DNA from: Sequoia sempervirens
Taxonomy: Eukaryota; Streptophyta; Pinopsida; Cupressales; Cupressaceae
Direction of reading: 5' to 3'
DNA length: 64,000 bases
Assembly: GCA_007258455.2 (NCBI GenBank)
Contig: VDFB02018414.1
Location: 124,001 to 188,000 of the forward strand
Made by a program: the position numbers and the translations under genes. The notes beneath the pieces are model-generated. The model was given only the letters and a program-made list of their open reading frames with translations. It ran no database searches and had not been told where the DNA came from. This document shows positions 57,138 through 64,000 of the stretch, one piece after another; position 1 is the first letter of the stretch, and every line of letters starts with the position of its first letter.

Positions 57138-59500
57138 CTAAAATTGCACAATATGACAAGCATGCACACCACATACACAATACATCTACTTATACTTATG
57201 CATATAACAACACATGGCACTACTACCATCCAATTACATACAAGTAACTTTTGGCTCATTTTCCAAAGTATAAGAGAATAACATCACAACATTCAAGCAT
57301 AAGAACTTAATCACACTCTTGATACCCACTAGATGAGGCATAAATCATAATCCAATAATGCTACTTAAAGAATGAAAAGAACATCTCAAATTTTGACAAA
57401 ACTCTACATATTTTCAAAAGATTTTACCTCCTAACCATCACTAGGTTGAGGTTACAAAATAACAAAACAAACTCCAAAGGTGCACCAACTAGGTTCAAAC
57501 CAACCATCATGCATACCGACTCTTCTGAGACTAGAACACTTGCTATCCATTCCTTTAGTAATTCTAATTTTTGAACTTTCCATGTATCTTAACTTGTATC
57601 TTCTTGCACTTCTCTCATTTCCATCATTATCTACGTTTGTATCTTCATTTATTGAACTATCTCTTCTTTATGTTTTAGTGCCCCAATTCGAATTGAATCA
57701 TATCTTTGTCTTATTTTGAATCATACTTTGTTTAATTCATATTTTCCATCTTAATTTATTATATATTCCTTAACCACTCTATATTCATCCTTCTCTATCT
57801 TGTATTTTTACTTCCATTACTAACTATTGGTATATTATAGCTTGGAACACCTTCTAGTAACTTCCTTATCCATTTTTAGTTCTACTTCTGATCTAGCAAT
57901 TTATGTTGTCAATGTGTTTCTTTACTCTACGTTTCTTTTTTCCTTGAAACATCTCTCTACTTTGCCATTTGTGTTTCCTACCACATCCACTTCCTCATAA
58001 TTTCTTGACTATCATTCTAATTACAAGTTCTCCACAATTCAATTCAACAGCCTTGTAACAATCCTAACTGACCACACATCAATATTTTTCATTCTTCATC
58101 ATGACTGTTCTAATTCTTTTCCAATTATGATTCTTTCATTACTTTATATCTTGTTATCTTATCTTCTATCACTTATTCCTTGTCTTATGTTTATCCTTTA
58201 TAATTTTGTAATTCTTACTTCTCTATTTTATCCCTCTTTAACTAAATTTTGCTACACAACTACTTTCTTTCTCAACTAGCATTCTTTCTACCAATACTTA
58301 TTATTTCATCATATACAAAAAAAAGTTCCCTCTTAACTCATTGGCATATACATAATTAGGAGTCAACCTTTAACCATGTTCTCAAATTCTATTTCACATC
58401 CTTTTTATCTAGACATGACGCCCACACAGATAATAATCAGCAATATATTCAAATCAATTGACTCATAGCAACACTAGTGTTTTCAAAACTTTTCAAAAAT
58501 TTCGTGCAATAAACACTTGCACTTAACAATGAATCAAGGAATTTCAATATATCATAATCCTAGCAACATACACACCAAGAACTAGTGCATTCTTTGTATC
58601 CTACTCCCTCATACAATCTATCAAAGGTCCATCATGGAAACGATAGGGAACATAACATGAAACTTGACCAACAATTTAAAACATTCAAGCATAGCCACCG
58701 TTTAAAAAGTAAATCAAACCAAGGAAAAGGTAAAATTTAATTTCAAAAATAAGGCATAAAATGTGCACAATTTCAACAATAATTCACACATGACCATAAT
58801 GGTCACAAGATAAATAAGTATAAAAAAAATTTGATGGCTCTAATTACTCATAAACACAAATAAAAATTCAATGCTGGCCTTCACAACATTTAGTAAATTA
58901 ATCAAAGTCAATAAAATAGAATAAAATATCAAATTTCACTAGTTACATAACACATGAACTATGTGACTAACTCTAGCCACATGAGAGGGAGTACAATACT
59001 AAACTATACATGGATTTGAAAATCCAAGGTAAGTAAGAGAACACATTCAATGATGGAAAACAACGAGTCATCTAAGAATCAGTCGCACAAAACATGAGAT
59101 CCATTCTACTTAACCATTTGACATCATTGAAGATGCCAAACAACAAAAAATACATCCCATTCACAGGAATTTCAATCACCATGCAATGACACACATAGTC
59201 ATACACTAGCAAACATCCACAATGCAAGGTATCTAAACACTTCATTCTCACAACAAAAAGTGATTACCATTTCCCGCCTTACAAGAATACACCACTCATA
59301 TGGGTAACACATTAATGCAACACTCACACAATAATTATGTGAAGTTTTCATTCATACAAAGTACGAGAACTGTCTCAAGGTGATCACTCGCATGGAGACA
59401 ATAATTTACATAAGCATACAACACATGTACATGAGATGAGAAAACAATAATTATTCAAGTGCATCACTCACAAACAGTAAGTATACAATCTCTAACACAA
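57138..59500. other. Non-coding region between chromodomain and next repeat
   Basis: On neither strand could gypsy pol be recognised, although it is expected upstream of the chromodomain. 57500-58300 is pyrimidine-rich on the plus strand (TTTCTTTACTCT-type), and 58400-59460 is A/C-rich. Nothing else is visible. Confidence 0.35.
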
Positions 59501-61163
59501 TATGGAAACAAGTTGTTGTCCAGTTTTTTGCACACACACCCCGTTGAAAGCAGGGACCCTCTTTTGCTTTGATTTTTGGTGTCTTGGCCCTTTGATTTTG
59601 AGGATTTATCTTGCTTTGGCATGAGCCTAAATGTTTATATTGCTTTCCCAAGTGATTCCCCTAAATTACACATTGAAAACCTTAGGTTCTGGGCAAAGTT
59701 CAGGCATTTACTTGAGTTCAGGATTTTCCACCCCAGCCGGATTTTCCTAGATCTCGCTTGAACTCCTGCTAAACATTGTGGTTCAGAAATTTTGGGTCCT
59801 CGCGGAATTCCACCGGTACCGGATTTTTCTAAATTATGTCCTGTCGTCGGGTTTCAAAATTTCTCCAACTTGTCTTGTCGGTGGCATTAATGTCATTCAT
59901 ACTATTGTAAGGGATGTATTTAGTCAATTTCTTGAGGATCTTTTTCCATTATGCTTTATCATTTATGTTCTATCAAGTTGGGGAGTGAATTCTTTGAGTT
60001 TTGAATTTGATTTGGGGTGCTGGATTTGCGAATTGTTCAATTTAAATGGTGATTTCTTGGGCATTTTTGTTGTTGTCTTTGCTGGGCACCATTAGACTCA
60101 CGTTTGATGTTTCTAAGATTGATTTTCATTTCATCATGGTACGCATATGTTTCCTTGCTTTTGATTGATGAATGTAGGTAGTGCTTTGGCATTTTTGGTT
60201 GTTTGGACTTTGAATTCCTGTATGTTTGTGTGTCTGGTGCTAGGGTTGCTTGAAATTGCCTTACTAATGGTCTCCCAAGTAGTTTTTGAGATTGTTCATT
60301 TATTTGCATTATGAGGTAACTTGCTTGTGAGTCGTGAATAACCCCTAGTAAAGATTTAGCGGTTGAAGTGATTAAATCCTGAGCTTTCATGTGCGTCAAT
60401 GGCAGATCTATAGGGTTTTATGCCTAGGGCATCACCATTTCACCTTAGTTTGCTTTAGAATTGGCCTAGAATTCAAAGAAAATTTGTAGGTCCATATCAA
60501 ACTCATCGCAAGCCTAGGTTCCTAAAATTTGTGCTCGATCCATTAGTTTGGGAAAAATTAGGATTGAATGGTGAAGTTCAGGTTTTTTCCCTTGTTCAAG
60601 ATTTTTCGGCTCTAGCGGATTTTCAAGATTTTCCCACTCCTCTTCTTTTTCTCAAAATTTGCAAGCTTTCGAAGATTCATCTTCTTTACGGATTTCCTTC
60701 AACTTCGGATTTTCCCAAAAATCATGTGTTCCTTTGTTTTTCCAAAATCTACAGAATATCTCCTCCTTCGTGGAAATTTGTCCCATGCGTATTTTCCTAG
60801 AATTTGATGGAAAGTGAAGGAATATGGAATAACATGACTTGTTAACAAATGATGGTGCATTTTATGATTAATTTATGCTATTTTGAGATCTCGCATGTTG
60901 TTTCTTGATTGATAATGATCGGATTGAGTTGCTAATAGGTGTTTTCATGTTCATTCCACTGGAATCCGTTTGGCCCAAAATTCTTTAAAATTCCTCCCTG
61001 GCTTGGATTTCGCGGGTGGACCTGAAACCCGAATTTTAATATGATCATTCTATATGAGATTTAATGGCACCTTGCTTATCTTGGGACTCATTTCAAGGAT
61101 AAACATGTTGTTTATGATTAATTTGTGTGTGATCCTTACTATGGTTTCCTTTGTTGGGTGTAG
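59501..61163 (+). other. Repeat-like leader sequence of an unidentified element
   Basis: Recurrent words such as CGGATTTTCC, TTCAGGTTTTTTCCC, CGGGTTTCAAAATTTC and TTCCACCGGTACCGG occur in two related blocks (about 59690-59870 and 60530-60800), reminiscent of long gypsy LTR/UTR sequence. It ends in TTTCCTTTGTTGGGTGTAG, an acceptable 3' splice-site-like sequence, just before the frame at 61164. No primer binding site was found. Confidence 0.35.
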
Positions 61164-63715
61164 GCTGAGTCTAGCAAGACAGTGGCTAGGAAGACTAAGA
61201 GTGATATGGAGGGGTCTTATGTATTTGAGGCTGAGAGAATCAAGATGGATATCAAGAGAAAAATCCCAAAGAGCAAGATTACCTCTATCTGGTTAGAAGT
61301 AACATACACAAATGCTGGATTATGGGATTACGAGGAATTCAAGGGAAGAATGGCAACACGAGATCTTCCTTTGGTGGCCAAAAGAATGATGGAATCAGGA
61401 TTGGCACACGAAGTTGGTTTTCCCTCTATAATTCAGTGTTATGAATTGGTCCTTGAGTGTGCCAGGAATTAAAATAGTGATACACAGAGAATAATTGGTC
61501 CTTAAGGGAGGACTATGGAAAATTTGAACCCAGTCTCCATAGCCCAAACTTTTGACATGCCAGATAGGTCTCGTGTAGTGGCATTCAACATGGAAGTAGC
61601 TAAGAGGTACTATGAAGAGGAGACTGTTAAATCACAACTTATCAATTCCTAGTTAGAGAAGCCCAAGTCTCATTATTCTAAACAGCCCAAACAGTTGTTT
61701 AGAGCAAAGTTCAAGAAGGAGTATTATGATGCTATCACTCTTCTTAGTAGGTTGGTTGGGTTAAAGAGTGTAGGTATGTTTGAAAATTGGATGTGCCATG
61801 TTATTGTGAGGATGGAATAGGAAAAGATCAACTATCATTAGGAAGGTGTCATAAGTAGGGTGATTCATGAGCAATTGTCCAATATGCTGCAAACCAAGAT
61901 CTTCACAATGACCTTGTACTTATTCTATGCACTTGAAAGATTTCATCCCTACAAAGGATTGAGCACAAGAGGAGTCTTTGGATAGGATGTTATTTATGAA
62001 GTTTACCCTAAATTGCAGTTAGGAATCTCGAGCTATAGGAGGGTGAATGATGCATTCACCATGCATATCACCATATTACTTTAGGGTGTAGAACATGTGA
62101 GGATTTTGAATCAAGCCAAAGAGCTAATCAAGAAATATGGGGCTTGGTTCATTCAGTTTCCAACCTTCTCATACATTTGGATTGGTGGTTGTCAAAGGGC
62201 TCCATATCGACTTCCATGATATCCCACTGACCATATCTTACTCTTGGAGGTCACTAGACAGATATGTGATTTTGATGCTATTGTCAAAAGGGACATGCAT
62301 AAGACTTGTTTCAGTGGAGACTTCCCTTTGAGGATAGGAACTAGAGAGGCATGCCCTTCCATTAGTTCAGCTCAAGCTTCAGAGGATGAGATGAATGCTT
62401 GTGGTTTATCTTTCCATTCCAAGAGGTCTAGATTTGACATAACAGGTGAAGCACAAAAGAAGGCCAATAGAGAATATAGCCACAAGGTTGATTTGGAAGA
62501 CTACCGAGCCAACTGCAGTGATGAATATGAGGTAAGGAAGAAGAAGTTTTCCTGACTTCCAATTGAATTAGTTCGATTGTTCAATGTAAAGGCAATTCTA
62601 GATCAAATTGAAGATGATGGGGACTTGATTCAAGGCCATGCTTATGAGGCAGTCAAGGATAGGCCAATTGGTGAAGTAGATTGGTTGGAAGAAGAAAAGA
62701 TAGAATTAGGAAAATTAAAGGATCTAGTCACCAAGTATACCAAGATGTGGTTGAAGTATAAAATATGGGAGTTGGAAAATGAAGGTGTACAATGCACCTA
62801 TTATTTGATGGGATATTTGGACCCTCATTCTACTTTTGAGGAGTCAACTGAGCAAGATCCTAAAGGTAAAGGTAAGCTAGGCTCCCCTTTTAAAATTAAG
62901 ATTAAAGTTGTTCAGATGAAGGAAGCTCAAGAAACAAAAAAACATAGAAAGCCTATTGCAAAGAAAAGGAGGCATGCTTCAAAGGCTAAGAAGCCTGGAA
63001 ATGAAGAAACTGAAGGGCAAGATCCTGAGGTTGTTGCTCCTATGCCTAAAAGGAGAAGAATCGTAAGATTTTCACAAAAGGTAGGTTCTAATGATGGAGA
63101 GGAAGTTAGCACACTGTGGTAAATGTAGAGAGTTCAGGAGAAAAGAAACAGGTGTACGTATACAAGGAAGTCAAGGGCTCCTTCTCCTATGGATAGTGTG
63201 CCAAAAGTAGATCCTCCTCTGGTTACTTCTCATGAGGAGTAATATGATGATGTTCCTTCTTCCCATGAAGCTCAAAATGAACCAGGTGAATTTGAGAAAG
63301 TTGAGGATCATCAAGATATAGAGGGAGAAGAATTTCATGAGGGCGAGCTTTACAGTGTAGAGGCAGAAATAGAAAGAGTAATGCAATCTCCCTTGGTTGC
63401 ATATGAGGACTCGCTAGTTAGAATGGAAGAAGTTAAGTCACCTCCAAGAGGAGAAGTATCATAAAAGGTTCCATCACCTATTCACAGAGGGGAGCACACT
63501 GAAGAAAAGGATAAGGCCAAAGAGACTCCTAGGAGGCAAGATTTGAATGAAGAAGTGCCTAAGGATCAACAAGAGGAAGTAGGATAGAGTGAAGTACAAT
63601 TAGAGTCCACTATTCCAGAGTGGTTGGATAAGGAAATAAAGAGAAAGCAAGTTGTTGTGGAGGATACCTCACCCAATTGGGATGAGTTGTTGGCTAAGAT
63701 AGGATAAAGGAAAGA
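61164..63715 (+). pseudogene. Long degenerate reading frame of unknown family, element-derived
   Basis: With occasional stops (mostly TAG) and few frame changes, about 850 codons read as protein: SKTVARKTKSDMEGSYVFEA, TSIWLEVTYTNAGLWDYEEF, VVAFNMEVAKRYYEEETVK, IFTMTLYLFYALERFHPYKG, KYGAWFIQFPTFSYIWIGG, then an intact stretch (62577-63122) with VKAILDQIEDDGDLIQGHAY and a strongly basic tract (AKKRRHASKAKKPG, PKRRRIVRF), followed by an acidic, Pro-rich tail (EGEEFHEGELYSVEAEIER). The basic tract looks like a nuclear signal. The helical middle part has the feel of plant transposon-associated domains. I do not recognise the family and suggest a retroelement gag-like or captured host protein. Confidence 0.45.
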
Positions 63716-64000
63716 AGAAGGCTAGGGTTATCTCCAAAATTGAAAGAGATGGGGCAAATAACAGGGTGGTCCACATTGCCACTCCTACCCCGGATAAGAA
63801 CAAGGATGAGGTTACTGGGCATGATTATAATCTGCTAACCATCAATCTAGGATCCACCTTCATGGAGCAATAAATTGAAGAGTATGAGGGTTCTAGCACA
63901 ATCAACCTGGGGAGATTAAGAAAGGAGGTCCAAATAGACTCAAGAAATTTTTGGAAGATCTGATGAGACCTTTGCAATCTATTGGCTCCTCATCCTCTGC
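63716..64000 (+). other. Continuation of the degenerate frame to the window edge
   Basis: After a frame change near 63710 more protein-like pieces occur (EEYEGSSTINLGRLRKEVQ), with several stops. The element continues beyond the window. Confidence 0.3.

Noticed and set aside
56979..57281. 100-codon plus-strand frame over the chromodomain exon
   Set aside because: The opposite strand carries a clear chromodomain (YRVQWDQYSMDSATWE), so this is its antisense shadow.
57500..57719. 79-codon plus-strand hydrophobic frame resembling a membrane protein
   Set aside because: Pyrimidine-rich DNA automatically encodes Leu/Ser/Phe; no start context, homology or neighbouring exon supports it.
1..64000. 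tRNA, rRNA or small RNA genes
   Set aside because: No cloverleaf, A/B-box pair with anticodon arm, or rRNA core sequence was recognised on reading; an RNA-covariance scan would be needed to exclude small ones.

Overview
The window is nuclear plant DNA, most likely from a gymnosperm (conifer-like) genome. It is AT-rich and gene-poor, holds one 100-base assembly gap, and consists largely of old, nested, stop-riddled transposable elements. No bacterial, organellar or viral genome features are visible. The host assignment rests on this repeat style and the MYB type and is an inference.

Layout. Positions 1-952 hold the last exon of an R2R3-MYB transcription factor gene; its 3' end appears to be frameshifted at a run of eight G. 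From 1974 a Ty3/gypsy retrotransposon begins (LTR, primer site, gag start). It is interrupted three times. A complete but decayed Ty1/copia element (3328-11249, LTRs about 1.2 kb, itself carrying a 941-bp element with perfect 19-bp terminal inverted repeats) sits in gag. A terminal-inverted-repeat DNA element sits in the reverse transcriptase (13487-22214) and contains a 7.9-kb minus-strand LINE with a 15-bp target-site duplication. A second, oppositely oriented copy of that DNA element sits in the integrase (from 23499). After the gap (24527-24626) come a small coding remnant and about 3.8 kb with no gene.

Positions 28894-41542 look like one large DNA transposon of about 12.6 kb, the most interesting object here. 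It has roughly 300-bp imperfect terminal inverted repeats, clusters of CGTACG-centred palindromes just inside both ends, a decayed plus-strand gene with transposase-like signatures, a convergent minus-strand gene built of short GT-AG-flanked exons, and a degenerate CCCTTAATCCACC-type repeat array between them. I cannot assign it to a named superfamily.

The right third is a graveyard: copia-type LTR remnants (41.5-43 kb), a minus-strand gypsy RT/RNase H fossil (43.3-44.5 kb), a 5'-truncated LINE with a still-open zinc-knuckle/RNase H frame (47146-48132), a LINE 5' half (about 51.2-53.27 kb) cut by a 3.6-kb gypsy LTR (53273-56855, minus) with its polypurine tract and chromodomain exon (to about 57137), a long stretch without recognisable genes, and a long degenerate plus-strand reading frame of unknown family (61164-63715) that runs towards the window end.

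Apart from the MYB gene, everything recognisable is element-derived. Many internal stops are TAG where relatives have CAG, as expected from C-to-T decay of methylated repeats.
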